Assembly (NCBI RefSeq): GCF_003569005.1 | Contig: NZ_BCUR01000001.1 | Span: 1,493,893 to 1,557,892 of the forward strand | Source: Vibrio superstes | GTDB taxonomy: Bacteria > Pseudomonadota > Gammaproteobacteria > Enterobacterales > Vibrionaceae | Reading direction: 5' to 3' | Length of the DNA stretch: 64,000 bases | Shown here: piece by piece, positions 1 to 8,412 of the stretch | Numbering within the stretch: the stretch's first letter is position 1 | Layout of the letters: every line of letters begins with the position of its first letter | Notes under the pieces: model-generated | What the model saw: only the letters and a program-made list of their open reading frames with translations | What the model was told of the DNA's origin: nothing | Databases searched by the model: none | Translations under genes and position numbers: made by a program

Positions 1-1220
1 TAACAGTGACGTGTGCGGTTGTTGCTATTATTCAAGGTGGTGGTGTTGGTGAGATTATCAATAACTTCCCTGTGGATGAGGGTGCATCTTTCGTTTCTGG
101 TAACGACCTTAATTACCTAAGCATCTTCGGTATCTGGGCATTCTTTATCTTTGTGAAGCAGTTCTCTATCACGAACAACATGCTTAACTCTTACCGTTAC
201 CTTGCGGCTAAAGACTCAAAGAACGCAAAGAAAGCAGCACTTCTTGCGTGTGTTCTAATGACATTAGGCCCTGTAATCTGGTTTATGCCTTCTTGGTTCA
301 TTGCCGGTCAAGGTGTTGATCTAGCAGCGGTTTACCCAGAAGCTGGCTCAAAAGCTGCTGACTTCGCTTACCTATACTTCGTACAAGAATTCATGCCTGC
401 TGGTATGGTTGGTCTTTTAATTGCAGCAATGTTCGCAGCAACAATGTCTTCAATGGACTCTGGCCTAAACCGTAACTCAGGTATTTTCGTTAAGAACTTC
501 TACGAACCAATCTGTCGTCCAAATGCATCTGAAAAAGAGCTAGTAGTTGTTTCTAAACTAACGTCTACCTTCTTCGGTATCGCAATTATCCTTGTAGCGC
601 TATTTATTAACTCGCTAAAAGGTCTAAGCTTATTCGATACAATGATGTATGTAGGTGCTCTAATCGGCTTCCCTATGACTATTCCAGCATTCTGTGGCTT
701 CTTCATTAAGAAGACGCCGGATTGGGCAGGTTGGGGTACGCTTGTAGTGGGTGCGGTTGTTTCTTACTACGTAGGCTTTGTAATTACAGCAGATATGGTT
801 GCGAACTGGTTCAACCTAGAGCCTCTTACTGGTCGTGAGTGGTCAGATATGAAGGTTGCTATTGGTCTTATTGGACACCTAGTGTTTACAGCAGGTTTCT
901 TCTGCCTAACAACACTGTTCTACAAGCCACTTACCGCTGAGCGTCAAGCGGATGTAGACAAGTTCTTCGAGAACCTATCAACTCCACTAGTTGCTGAGTC
1001 TGCTGAGCAGAAAGTACTAGATAACAAACAGCGTCGTATGCTTGGTTCACTTATCGCAGTTGCAGGTGTTGGTGTAATGCTAATGTTCTTGCTACCTAAC
1101 CCATTGTGGGGCCGCTTTATCTTTGTATTGTGTGGCGTGATTGTTCTGAGTGTTGGTTTACTACTTGTGAAAGCAGTTGATGACACCGTTGAAGAACTAC
1201 GTGAACAAACCGCGAAATAA
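1..1220 (+). CDS. Sodium:solute symporter (SSS family), 5' end outside window
   Basis: C-terminal ~405 residues of a multi-pass inner-membrane symporter. The frame is open to the left edge, so the GTG at 6 is probably internal and the true start lies outside the window. About nine to ten hydrophobic helices are visible. The segment MSSMDSGLNRNSGIF (near codon 145) is typical of the SSS core helix that helps bind Na+. The neighbour is a PL6 alginate lyase. In alginate-degrading vibrios, SSS carriers of the ToaA/B/C type import unsaturated alginate oligomers and monomers. The alginate role here is inferred from that context; the family assignment comes from the sequence. An intrinsic terminator follows the stop. 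Confidence 0.85.
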   Translation, partial: TVTCAVVAIIQGGGVGEIINNFPVDEGASFVSGNDLNYLSIFGIWAFFIFVKQFSITNNMLNSYRYLAAKDSKNAKKAALLACVLMTLGPVIWFMPSWFIAGQGVDLAAVYPEAGSKAADFAYLYFVQEFMPAGMVGLLIAAMFAATMSSMDSGLNRNSGIFVKNFYEPICRPNASEKELVVVSKLTSTFFGIAIILVALFINSLKGLSLFDTMMYVGALIGFPMTIPAFCGFFIKKTPDWAGWGTLVVGAVVSYYVGFVITADMVANWFNLEPLTGREWSDMKVAIGLIGHLVFTAGFFCLTTLFYKPLTAERQADVDKFFENLSTPLVAESAEQKVLDNKQRRMLGSLIAVAGVGVMLMFLLPNPLWGRFIFVLCGVIVLSVGLLLVKAVDDTVEELREQTAK

Positions 1221-1239
1221 TAGAGTTTTATAATTATTC

Positions 1240-1268
1240 AATGCGGGCCTTTTAAGCCCGCATTTTTT
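1240..1268 (+). terminator. Intrinsic terminator after the symporter
   Basis: Stem AATGCGGGC/GCCCGCATT with a short loop, followed by a run of seven T. It separates the symporter from the PL6 lyase gene, which therefore probably depends on readthrough or on its own promoter. Confidence 0.85.
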
Positions 1269-1301
1269 TGCTTTGCAAACCCTAAAAGAAGAGACAATAA
1301 A

Positions 1302-2873
1302 ATGAAAAAAACTGCCATTGCCTTAGCTGCTACGTTAGCTTTGTCTGGATGTAGCCTTTTCAACAACTCTCAACCAGAAGAGCCTATGACGGTTGCGGAT
1401 GTAAACCGCAGCATGCTTTTAGAAAGTGATCGTTTAACGGTTATTGAAAAAGCGTCTATGGAAGAAGCCTATAAAGGTGAAGTTGATGCACTTCGTGAGA
1501 AGATCCTCAATGCGAAAAATGGTGACGTGATTGAAATCGAACCAGGCAAGTATCGCAATCTTGGTCAACTGACTATTGAAGCGAATAACGTAACGATTAA
1601 AGCGAGAAAGGCAGGTACTGCTTGGATCACAGGTCTTGTTCAGTTTGAACTGAAAGGTGACGGTATTACTTTAGATGGATTGGTATTCACTGAAGGTGGC
1701 CCAAACGAGCGCTTTGGTGGCGTACGTATGATGGGTGACCGAATCACATTGAAGAATTCAACATTCTATTACTTCAATGATGATTACCCATATGAACCAG
1801 ACGAGCGTCGCTCTGAGTATCCTAAGTACCTTTGGGTTTCTCTATGGGGTAAAGACGGTCAAGTGATCAACAACCGTTTTGAAGGTAAACAAAAGCGCGG
1901 TACGTTGATTGGTGTTCAGAAGAATGAAACGCCTGATAACCATATTATCAAGCACAACATTTTCTTGGATCAAAAACCAAATCAATTCAATGAGTTTGAT
2001 ATCAAAGAAGCGATTCGCTACAACGGCAACAGCTGGGAAGCCATTCGCATTGGTGACTCTAAAGCATCACAGTGGCCTTCAAACAGCCAGTTTGTAGAGA
2101 ACCTAATGGTTAATATGGACGGTGAGCGTGAGCTTATCTCTATAAAGTCTGGTGGTAACATCATTGGTGGCAACACTATTTTTGAGAGTACCGCTTTGAT
2201 TTCTCTTCGTCACGGCAAAGCCAACGTAGTTGAAGACAACGTAGTTCTGGGCAATGGCAAGCGTCTCACGGGCGGCATGCGCATCTATGATGAAGACCAT
2301 GTAATCCGCAATAACTACATTGCTAACACTCGTGGTCGTGATGGTCTAATTGAAGGTAATGCGGATCTTCGTGGTGGTATTGTTATTAATACTGGCATTA
2401 TCGATGTGGCGAATGGCGAAGAGCTTGATCAATCGGTTAAAGGCAAAGAGCTAAACAAGCAGTGGACTCCAAAGAACATCGCGATTGAAAACAACACGTT
2501 AGTTGATACAGAGTGGGGCATTGTTTATGGCAACCAGACTCACCGTGTAAGCCTGTTCGACAACAAAGAAGTGGAAAATATCTTTGGTGGTGTAGATGTA
2601 CACTTTAGCAAGAATCTTGTAGACAACTCTGCCAACCCTGAGTTTGTTGCTGTTCGTGCTACTGCTGACTTCCCGCTTGATGCTGCAACTTATGCTGATG
2701 AAGTGTACGTTGGTCAAGTGACAGAAGCTGAGCAAGTTTCTAACTACTCTACTGAATTGCCAGAAATCACAAACGTGAATGGCTTTGAATCTGCAGAAAA
2801 CGTGGGTGCTGATGCTTCTAAATTGAAGATCATCACCGCTGACGTTGCAGGACCAGACTACGTAATCCAATAA
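1302..2873 (+). CDS. Polysaccharide lyase family 6 alginate lyase (chondroitinase B-like), lipoprotein
   Basis: A 523-residue secreted lipoprotein: signal peptide with lipobox LSGC, acylated Cys at 17. The rest is a PL6-type right-handed beta-helix with many short repeated strands of the NN-x-I/F kind. The likely catalytic Brønsted base and acid are Lys282 (in SIKSGG) and Arg303 (in SLRHGK). Their spacing of 21 residues is the same as the Lys/Arg pair of characterised PL6 alginate lyases. Expected reaction: beta-elimination of alginate, giving 4-deoxy-hexenuronosyl ends, at the outer membrane or in the periplasm. It sits directly behind an SSS symporter, in keeping with an alginate-use cluster. 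Endo or exo action and M/G preference cannot be read from the sequence. The start has a purine-rich leader (AGAAGAGA). Confidence 0.9.
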   Translation: MKKTAIALAATLALSGCSLFNNSQPEEPMTVADVNRSMLLESDRLTVIEKASMEEAYKGEVDALREKILNAKNGDVIEIEPGKYRNLGQLTIEANNVTIKARKAGTAWITGLVQFELKGDGITLDGLVFTEGGPNERFGGVRMMGDRITLKNSTFYYFNDDYPYEPDERRSEYPKYLWVSLWGKDGQVINNRFEGKQKRGTLIGVQKNETPDNHIIKHNIFLDQKPNQFNEFDIKEAIRYNGNSWEAIRIGDSKASQWPSNSQFVENLMVNMDGERELISIKSGGNIIGGNTIFESTALISLRHGKANVVEDNVVLGNGKRLTGGMRIYDEDHVIRNNYIANTRGRDGLIEGNADLRGGIVINTGIIDVANGEELDQSVKGKELNKQWTPKNIAIENNTLVDTEWGIVYGNQTHRVSLFDNKEVENIFGGVDVHFSKNLVDNSANPEFVAVRATADFPLDAATYADEVYVGQVTEAEQVSNYSTELPEITNVNGFESAENVGADASKLKIITADVAGPDYVIQ

Positions 2874-2903
2874 AAAATAACAACGTAGATGGCTAGGTAA
2901 AAT

Positions 2904-2928
2904 AAAGGCGAGCATTGCTCGCCTTTTT
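2904..2928 (+). terminator. Intrinsic terminator after the PL6 lyase
   Basis: AAGGCGAGC-ATT-GCTCGCCTT hairpin followed by T residues. It lies between the convergent PL6 gene and the orphan gene on the minus strand. Confidence 0.85.
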
Positions 2929-2951
2929 CTTTGGATTGAACTTATTAATGC

Positions 2952-3758
2952 TTATGCAGGCATCTTGGCGCTATCTTGTTGGTTCTTGCATCGATTTAAC
3001 TGATCTCTGACGATTTGCTTGTACACCTTGATCAGCTCAAACGATATGAAGCTGGTGTCAAGATAAAGCAAAGGAGCAGAGATAGCTTCACCCTTGGTGA
3101 GATCGTGCATTGAGTCTGCTAGACGAGCAATGGCTTCATCCAGAGTATATTGATTATTAAAGCCCTGATCCTGAAAACGCTTCGCTTTATTAAGTAAATT
3201 GCTAGCGCGCCCTACCAGCAGTTTTGGATTTCGTAATCCGTTTTGAACCACCGAACTGATACAGATTCGATATTGTGTTAGAGCATCCACCGTATCCATC
3301 AGTGTTTGCCACTGTTCGTTGTAGCGCGTCATTGATAATTCTTGCCCCTTCAGGCTTCTGAGCACAGCGCAATCACAGCAAAAGAACAATAAACGTATAG
3401 TTTGTCCGTGAACGACGAGTCGCTTTGACAGTGATTGTTCTTCACTGGTTTGGCTTAAGGCCTCTAGACGCATACTCAAGATGTGTCGCTCAGGTCGACT
3501 GCCTAGGTAGCTGTAGCTGCTGACTTTGTTGCTCAGGGAAAACAGCGTCGATTTAACTTCGGCAAACGCCTCTTGATCTATCTCTTCGCCCGTCATTTCT
3601 TCGTAGACAAACGAACGATGAAGTCGTACTGCATCTATTGCATCAAAAACAAACTTGACGGCTTGTTGCCCTTGGGTGATAGGGGATTCAAAGGGCGAAG
3701 AGAGTGCGTTAGTGAGGCCTGCTCGGTTGATCAGTAGCATGTTGCTTGATATGTCCAT
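2952..3758 (-). CDS. Hypothetical all-helical cytoplasmic protein, predicted sigma-54 dependent
   Basis: I do not recognise this protein. It is 268 residues when started at MDISSNMLL, where AAGGA lies seven bases upstream. An upstream ATG at 3791 would add 11 residues but lies at about the predicted transcription start. There is no signal peptide and no clear membrane span. The sequence is rich in Leu, Arg, Ser and Gln and looks entirely alpha-helical, with cysteine pairs in the middle (FFCCDC). It has loose resemblance to helical sensing modules (NIT/PilJ-like), not enough for a call. A sigma-54 type -24/-12 element lies about 45 bases upstream of this start, and an NtrC-like dyad lies about 100 bases farther up. 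This suggests control by nitrogen status or another enhancer-binding protein. Confidence 0.7.
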   Translation of the reverse strand: MDISSNMLLINRAGLTNALSSPFESPITQGQQAVKFVFDAIDAVRLHRSFVYEEMTGEEIDQEAFAEVKSTLFSLSNKVSSYSYLGSRPERHILSMRLEALSQTSEEQSLSKRLVVHGQTIRLLFFCCDCAVLRSLKGQELSMTRYNEQWQTLMDTVDALTQYRICISSVVQNGLRNPKLLVGRASNLLNKAKRFQDQGFNNQYTLDEAIARLADSMHDLTKGEAISAPLLYLDTSFISFELIKVYKQIVRDQLNRCKNQQDSAKMPA

Positions 3759-3800
3759 AATCACATCCTTATTTATGAAGACATTTATCATATTTAATCA

Positions 3801-3816
3801 AGCAACTATGATGCCA
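3801..3816 (-). promoter_or_regulatory. Predicted sigma-54 (-24/-12) promoter
   Basis: The minus strand reads TGGCATCATAGTTGCT. It keeps the invariant GG and GC separated by exactly ten bases, and ends in TTGCT as in the TGGCAC-N5-TTGCW consensus. The predicted transcript would start near 3790, leaving a ~30-base leader before the Shine-Dalgarno of the gene at 3758. Confidence 0.6.
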
Positions 3817-3889
3817 ATCTATAACTTGTTGTTTTCTCTGGTTTTTATTGTTGGTGCACTGAATGTTTGTGCTTTTATCTTGTGCAGTT

Positions 3890-3906
3890 AGCACCAATTA
3901 GGTGCA
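3890..3906. promoter_or_regulatory. NtrC-like enhancer-binding dyad
   Basis: AGCACC-AATTA-GGTGCA. The NtrC consensus is TGCACC-N5-GGTGCA, so one of the twelve conserved positions differs. Its centre is about 108 bases upstream of the start predicted from the sigma-54 element, a usual enhancer distance. The protein that binds it is inferred, not shown. Confidence 0.45.
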
Positions 3907-4022
3907 CTAGCATACAGGCTTATACAAGCAAAAATTCGCCTTGTTGTTTTACCGAATAAAGTGGCACAAGTGCTTGAATCTACTAAGGTGTTTACAGGTA
4001 ATCACAAAGTTGAAGAGTCACT

Positions 4023-5840
4023 ATGCACGAAGATTGGGCTGCGCTGGGTATTGCTGCTGTAGGTATTGTTGGGCTTGGGTGCCAATGGCTAGCTTGGCGC
4101 CTGAAATTACCGGCTATTTTGTTTTTGCTTGTAGCGGGTATTATTGCCGGTCCCATCATGGGGTGGCTACAGCCTCAAGTGGTTTTAGGCGAGCATTTCT
4201 TTGCTCTGGTATCACTGGCTGTTGCGGTGATTCTTTTTGAGGGAAGTTTGACCCTAAAGTTCTCTGAAATAAAGGGCGTCAGCAATACCGTGTGGAGCAT
4301 TGTCTCTATAGGAGCCTTAGTGTCTTGGGCGGTAACGAGTATCGCTACGCACTATTTATTGGGCTTTGAATGGTCGCTGGCACTGCTGTTTGGTAGCTTG
4401 ACAGTGGTAACGGGTCCTACAGTGATAGTGCCCTTACTTAGAACGGTCAGACCCACCGCGCGCTTATCCAACATTCTTCGCTGGGAGGGCATCTTAATTG
4501 ATCCCCTTGGTGCGCTGTTTGTGGTCATGGTGTATGAGTTCATTATCTCAAGCAGTTCAGCGCAAAGCTTTGAAGTGTTTGGGCTTATCTTAGTGATAGG
4601 TTTTGGTATTGGTATTGCTGCGGGCGCTGGTGTGGCTGAAGTGCTCAGGAGAGGTTGGTTGCCAGAGTATTTACAACCTTTTGGCGTGTTAACCATTGTT
4701 CTTGCGGTGTTTGCAGTTTCAAACCATCTAGAGTCTGAATCTGGGCTCTTAACCGTGACGGTGATGGGAATGTGGCTTGCCAATGCCAGAGACGTGAATA
4801 TTCAAAGTATTCTGCACTTTAAAGAAAACCTAACGGTCATGTTTATTACGGGCTTGTTCATCATACTAGCGGCTCGTATTGACCTTGAAGATTTCCAAGC
4901 CCTTGGTTGGAGTGCTGTAGCTTTGTTCGTCGTCATCCAACTTGTTGCTCGCCCTTTATCTATCTTTGCTTCTACATTACGCAGCAGTTTAGGCTTCAAA
5001 GAGAAGGTCTTCCTGGCTTGGGTTGCTCCTAGAGGTATTGTTGCCGCGTCTATCTCTGCTCTGTTTGCGATCAAGCTATACAATTTTGGTATGGAAGAAG
5101 CGAAATTGCTGGTTCCTTTGGTATTTATGGTGATCATCGGTACCGTTGTTTTACAAAGCTTTTCAGCTAAACCCATGGCGAAACTATTAGGTGTAGCAGA
5201 GACGGCTCCACGCGGTTTCTTGATTGTGGGAGCTAATGATGTAGCTCGCGCTGTCGCACTAGCCCTGTCTAAGTACGACTTAAGGGTTGTGGTGACGGAT
5301 TCTAACTGGGATTACATTAGTCAGGCTAAAATGGCCGGTTTAGAGTATTACTATGGTAATCCTACATCGAGCCATGCTGATGAATACCTCGACCTGATTG
5401 GAGTTGGGCATGTGGTGGCTATGAGCCCTGATAAGCATTTTAATATCATGGCATGTATGCAGTATTTGTCCGATTTTGGTGTGAATCGAGTGTTCTGTCT
5501 AAGGGATATAAAAAACACCAATGGTGATAAACATATTGTGGGTAAAAAGTCCTTTGGACAAACGCTATTTGCTGGGCAGCATAGCTTTAAAAAGCTGGCG
5601 AGCTTGATCAATCAAGGAGCGGAAGTTAAGCATACCAAGTTGAGTGATAGCTTTACTTATCAAGACTACCTCACACAATATAATGACAGCCTTATCCAAC
5701 CTTTGTTTGTAGTCACAGCTCAGCAACGAGTCCATATGGTCGGTGATGATAGCGAGTTTTCCCCTCAGCCTGGTGAAACGGTCGTTTCATTAATTAAAAA
5801 GCAGTGGACAGGAGAGGACAGGCGAGGAGATAGAGCCTAG
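4023..5840 (+). CDS. Cation:proton antiporter (CPA1, NhaP-like) with C-terminal TrkA-N/RCK region
   Basis: A 605-residue inner-membrane antiporter. Residues ~5-390 carry about twelve hydrophobic helices. The segment with GPTVIVPLL and the later WEGILIDPLGALF match the conserved core of CPA1 Na+(K+)/H+ exchangers; the Asp in LIDP is the expected ion-binding acid. Residues ~398-510 form a Rossmann-like TrkA-N domain starting GFLIVGANDVARAVALALS, which in related proteins binds nucleotides and gates transport. Expected role: pH and Na+ or K+ homeostasis. It stands alone, ends in its own terminator, and faces away from the orphan gene upstream. The exact ion cannot be told from sequence. Confidence 0.88.
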   Translation: MHEDWAALGIAAVGIVGLGCQWLAWRLKLPAILFLLVAGIIAGPIMGWLQPQVVLGEHFFALVSLAVAVILFEGSLTLKFSEIKGVSNTVWSIVSIGALVSWAVTSIATHYLLGFEWSLALLFGSLTVVTGPTVIVPLLRTVRPTARLSNILRWEGILIDPLGALFVVMVYEFIISSSSAQSFEVFGLILVIGFGIGIAAGAGVAEVLRRGWLPEYLQPFGVLTIVLAVFAVSNHLESESGLLTVTVMGMWLANARDVNIQSILHFKENLTVMFITGLFIILAARIDLEDFQALGWSAVALFVVIQLVARPLSIFASTLRSSLGFKEKVFLAWVAPRGIVAASISALFAIKLYNFGMEEAKLLVPLVFMVIIGTVVLQSFSAKPMAKLLGVAETAPRGFLIVGANDVARAVALALSKYDLRVVVTDSNWDYISQAKMAGLEYYYGNPTSSHADEYLDLIGVGHVVAMSPDKHFNIMACMQYLSDFGVNRVFCLRDIKNTNGDKHIVGKKSFGQTLFAGQHSFKKLASLINQGAEVKHTKLSDSFTYQDYLTQYNDSLIQPLFVVTAQQRVHMVGDDSEFSPQPGETVVSLIKKQWTGEDRRGDRA

Positions 5841-5852
5841 CCGTATCAATTC

Positions 5853-5879
5853 AAGCCTCGTTTAACACGAGGCTTTTTT
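5853..5879 (+). terminator. Intrinsic terminator after the antiporter
   Basis: AGCCTCGT-TTAAC-ACGAGGCT followed by six T residues. Confidence 0.85.
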
Positions 5880-5926
5880 AGTTGCCTATCTTATTTATGC
5901 CTCTCAAACATTACATCCTAAATGGA

Positions 5927-5958
5927 AATCATTATGGAAATATTTATCCATAATGATT
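5927..5958. promoter_or_regulatory. Perfect 12-bp inverted repeat upstream of the nitroreductase
   Basis: AATCATTATGGA and TCCATAATGATT flank an 8-base A/T spacer, with GGAAAT repeated on both sides. It ends 78 bases before the chosen start codon at 6037. It has no T-run and lies outside any coding region, so an operator for a dimeric repressor or activator is more likely than a terminator. The cognate protein is unknown. Confidence 0.5.
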
Positions 5959-6036
5959 GGAAATATTGGCTCTTTTCAAAGTGTGATGAACCTCTTATTA
6001 TGCTCGCCATCGACAACGCTTATGAGGAATTTCATT

Positions 6037-6696
6037 ATGTCGCACCCAATCATTAAAGATCTAAACAGCCGTTACACAGCAAAGAAATACGATGCAGACA
6101 AGCGCATCTCTGCTGAAGATATGGAAGTGATCAAAGAAGCTATTCGTCTATCAGCATCTTCTATCAATTCACAGCCTTGGAAATTTATTGTGGTTGAGAG
6201 TGATGCGGCTAAGCAGCGTTTTCATGACACTTTTGCCAACATGCACCAATTTAACCAGCCGCACGCTAAAGAAGCGTCGCACGTTATTTTGTTTGCGCAT
6301 AACCCTAACTACACCAAAGACGACTACCGTAAAGTTGTCGATGTAGAAGTAAGCTCTGGCCACCTACCGGCAGATATGTACGACAACATGTTAAACGGTG
6401 CATACGGTTTTGCAGAGCTAAACACTGACGAGAGTGGCTTCAACGGCAACTGGACTAAGGCTCAAACCTATATTGCTGTTGGTAACACACTGCACGTTCT
6501 TGCACGTATGGGTATTGCTTCTACTCCAATGGAAGGCGTTGACCCTGAGCTGATTGGTCAAGAGTTTGCACAAGAGCTTGGTGGCTACCAATGTGATTTC
6601 GCACTAGCGATTGGCTATCACCTAGATGGTGAAGACTACAACTACGGCAAGCCAAAAGCTCGCCTAGCAACAGAAGACGTTATTACTGTTGTTTAA
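6037..6696 (+). CDS. NAD(P)H nitroreductase, NfsB-like
   Basis: A 219-residue FMN-dependent nitroreductase-family enzyme. The start at MSHPIIKDLNSRYTAKKYD is preferred: GAGGA lies about eight bases before it, and the length matches the ~217-residue NfsB type. An in-frame ATG at 5953 would fall inside the palindrome. The N-terminal RYTAKKYD and the SASSINSQPWKFIVV segment carry the FMN-contact Arg/Lys and Ser residues of the family. The central GFNGNWTKAQTYIAVGN and later GMGIASTPMEG type segments also fit. Expected role: two-electron reduction of nitroaromatics and quinones in the cytosol. It is monocistronic, between a terminator and a candidate operator. Confidence 0.9.
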   Translation: MSHPIIKDLNSRYTAKKYDADKRISAEDMEVIKEAIRLSASSINSQPWKFIVVESDAAKQRFHDTFANMHQFNQPHAKEASHVILFAHNPNYTKDDYRKVVDVEVSSGHLPADMYDNMLNGAYGFAELNTDESGFNGNWTKAQTYIAVGNTLHVLARMGIASTPMEGVDPELIGQEFAQELGGYQCDFALAIGYHLDGEDYNYGKPKARLATEDVITVV

Positions 6697-6721
6697 GTTG
6701 TAGCAATTAAATGAATAATGA

Positions 6722-6752
6722 AAGGCTAGGTGCATAAACCTAGCCTTTTTTC
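6722..6752 (+). terminator. Intrinsic terminator after the nitroreductase
   Basis: AAGGCTAGG-TGCATAAA-CCTAGCCTT with a T6 tail. Confidence 0.85.
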
Positions 6753-6766
6753 GTTTGTATTGATCC

Positions 6767-7777
6767 GTCATACCCGCAGTCTCTTATCGGGTATCTAGAG
6801 CGCTGAATTCCTAACAGTAGTACCCACTAGATCTCCGATAGGGGCACACGGAGATGACAGTATCGAGATCAGCTGTACCCTTAACGAACCTTGCCATACC
6901 CGAAGTGTGTTATTGGATATCTAGAGCGCTGAATACCCAACGTAGTATCCACTAGATCTTCGATAGGAGCGCTCGAAGATGACAGTAGCGAGATCAGCTA
7001 TAACCATAACGAAACTTGTCATACCCGAAGTGTGTTATCGGGTATCTTAAGCGCTGAATACCTAACATAGTACCGACTAGATCTCCGATAGGAGTGCTCG
7101 GAGATGACAGTATCGAGATCAGCTGTACCCTTAACGAACCTTGCCATACCCGAAGTGTGTTATCGGGTACCTAGAGCGCTGAATACCTAACATAGTACCT
7201 ATTAGATCTTCGATAGGAACGCTCGGAGATGACAGTATCGAGATCTGCTATACCCTTAACGAAACTCGTCATACCCGAAGTGTGTTATCGGGTACCTAGA
7301 GCGCTGAATACTTAACATAGTACCGACTAGATCTCCGATAGGAGCACTCGGAGATGACAGTATCGACCTTAACGAACCTTGTCATACCCGAAGTGTGTTA
7401 TCGGGTATCTAAAGCGCTGAGGACCTAACATAGTACCCTCTAGATCTCCGATAGGAGCACTCGGAGATGACAGTATCGAGATCAGCTATACCCATAACGA
7501 AACTCGTCATACCCGAAGTGTGTTATCGGGTATCTAGAGCGCTGAATACCTAACGTAGTACCGACTCGATCTCCGATAGGAGCACTCGGAGATGACAGTA
7601 TCGACCTTCACGAACCTTGTCATACCCGAAGTGTGTTATCGGGTATCTAGAGCGCTGAATACCTAACATAGTACCGACTAGATCTCCGATAGGAGCACTC
7701 GGAGATGATAGTATCGAGATCAGCTATACTCTAAACGAACCTTGTCATGCCCGAAGTCTCTCATCGGGCATCTAAAA
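6767..7777. repeat. Tandem array of 125-bp units made of paired inverted REP-like modules (BIME-like)
   Basis: Unit starts are at 6767, 6893, 7018, 7143, 7268, 7381, 7506, 7619 and 7744. Steps are 125-126 bases, except two of 113 where the GAGATCAGC part of a spacer is missing. Each unit has module A (GTCAT, stem ACCCGA/TCGGGT, ATCTAG) and, after a ~27-base spacer, module B. The reverse complement of B aligns base-for-base with A over 32 bases (GTCAT, CTCCGA/TCGGAG, ATCTAG). So the array is 17 hairpin modules in alternating orientation, the last being a lone A. Some stems differ but keep pairing: 6956-6980 has CTTCGA/TCGAAG, and 7744-7775 has GCCCGA/TCGGGC. No ORF of note runs through it. Confidence 0.9.
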
Positions 7778-7794
7778 CCCAGCAGTGAAGTGCC

Positions 7795-8412
7795 TTAATC
7801 AACATAAACCTTCATATTCGGATTCATCGAAAACGCAAAGATCATCTCAATATCTTCCTTCATGGTTCGTCCTTTAGAAAGCTCTGGTAGTTCATCAATA
7901 GCAAAGAAACCAATTTCAGAGATTTCCATGTTAATTGTGGGTTCGCCCGACTCCAACTTACACAAGAAAAACATCTTATAGATATGAAAAGGGTAAGGAG
8001 GAGTGTAGGGGTGCACAGCTCTGTCTTTTATAGCGACGAGTTCAGGATTAGAAACCACATACCCAGACTCTTCAAAAACTTCCCTGACAACACCTTGTGT
8101 TGGGGTTTCACACACATCGCCCCAACCTCCAGGCAGAGTCCAGCAATTGTCTTCACGCTCGCGAACCAGAAGGATTTTTCCGTCCTTAATAACACCAGCT
8201 CGAACGTCAATCTTCGGAGTTGGGTATCCGCGTTCATCGATAAATAGATTCGCCACTTTCTCTACAGGCTGGTCGCTCAGTTCAGCAAACATTTTATTTG
8301 AGATATCAGCTACTTGATCGAAGCGTTCTAGGTCAAACTTATCTACGGAATAAGTCTTTCCTGCCTGGCTTATTGCTTGTAATTGTTTAGCCCACTCTAG
8401 CCATTGACTCAT
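7795..8412 (-). CDS. NUDIX hydrolase with N-terminal helical domain
   Basis: A 205-residue NUDIX-family pyrophosphohydrolase. The NUDIX box G-X5-E-X7-REVFEE-S-G fits exactly at residues 96-118. The first ~60 residues form the short helical domain (WLEWAKQLQAISQAGKTYS) found in ADP-ribose/ADP-sugar pyrophosphatase-like members, upstream of the usual RAGVIKDGKILLVRE strand. The substrate is probably a nucleoside diphosphate linked to X; which one is not visible. Its ATG overlaps the stop of the LysR gene in an ATGA junction, so it is co-transcribed with that regulator. It may be a housekeeping enzyme carried by the operon or act on an intermediate of the divergent hydantoin-type pathway. Confidence 0.88.
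   Translation of the reverse strand: MSQWLEWAKQLQAISQAGKTYSVDKFDLERFDQVADISNKMFAELSDQPVEKVANLFIDERGYPTPKIDVRAGVIKDGKILLVREREDNCWTLPGGWGDVCETPTQGVVREVFEESGYVVSNPELVAIKDRAVHPYTPPYPFHIYKMFFLCKLESGEPTINMEISEIGFFAIDELPELSKGRTMKEDIEMIFAFSMNPNMKVYVD

Noticed and set aside
2499..2915. 138-codon minus-strand frame inside the PL6 gene
   Set aside because: Antisense shadow rich in Cys, Phe and Ile that crosses the terminator.
3961..3980. Sigma-54 promoter for the antiporter (TGGCACAAGTGCTTGA)
   Set aside because: The -12 part is TTGA with the wrong spacing; GG-N10 is followed by TG, not GC. The match on the other strand at 3801-3816 is the valid one.
3941..4240. 99-codon frame overlapping the antiporter start
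   Set aside because: Out-of-frame shadow of the antiporter gene, with Cys/Trp-rich composition.
6767..7777. Superintegron (VCR/attC) array, suggested by the ~125-bp period
   Set aside because: No GTTRRRY core sites and no gene cassettes between units; the units are directly joined and built of inverted REP-like modules.
6767..7777. CRISPR array
   Set aside because: Spacers between repeated parts are themselves repeated and the repeat is far too long; no cas genes.
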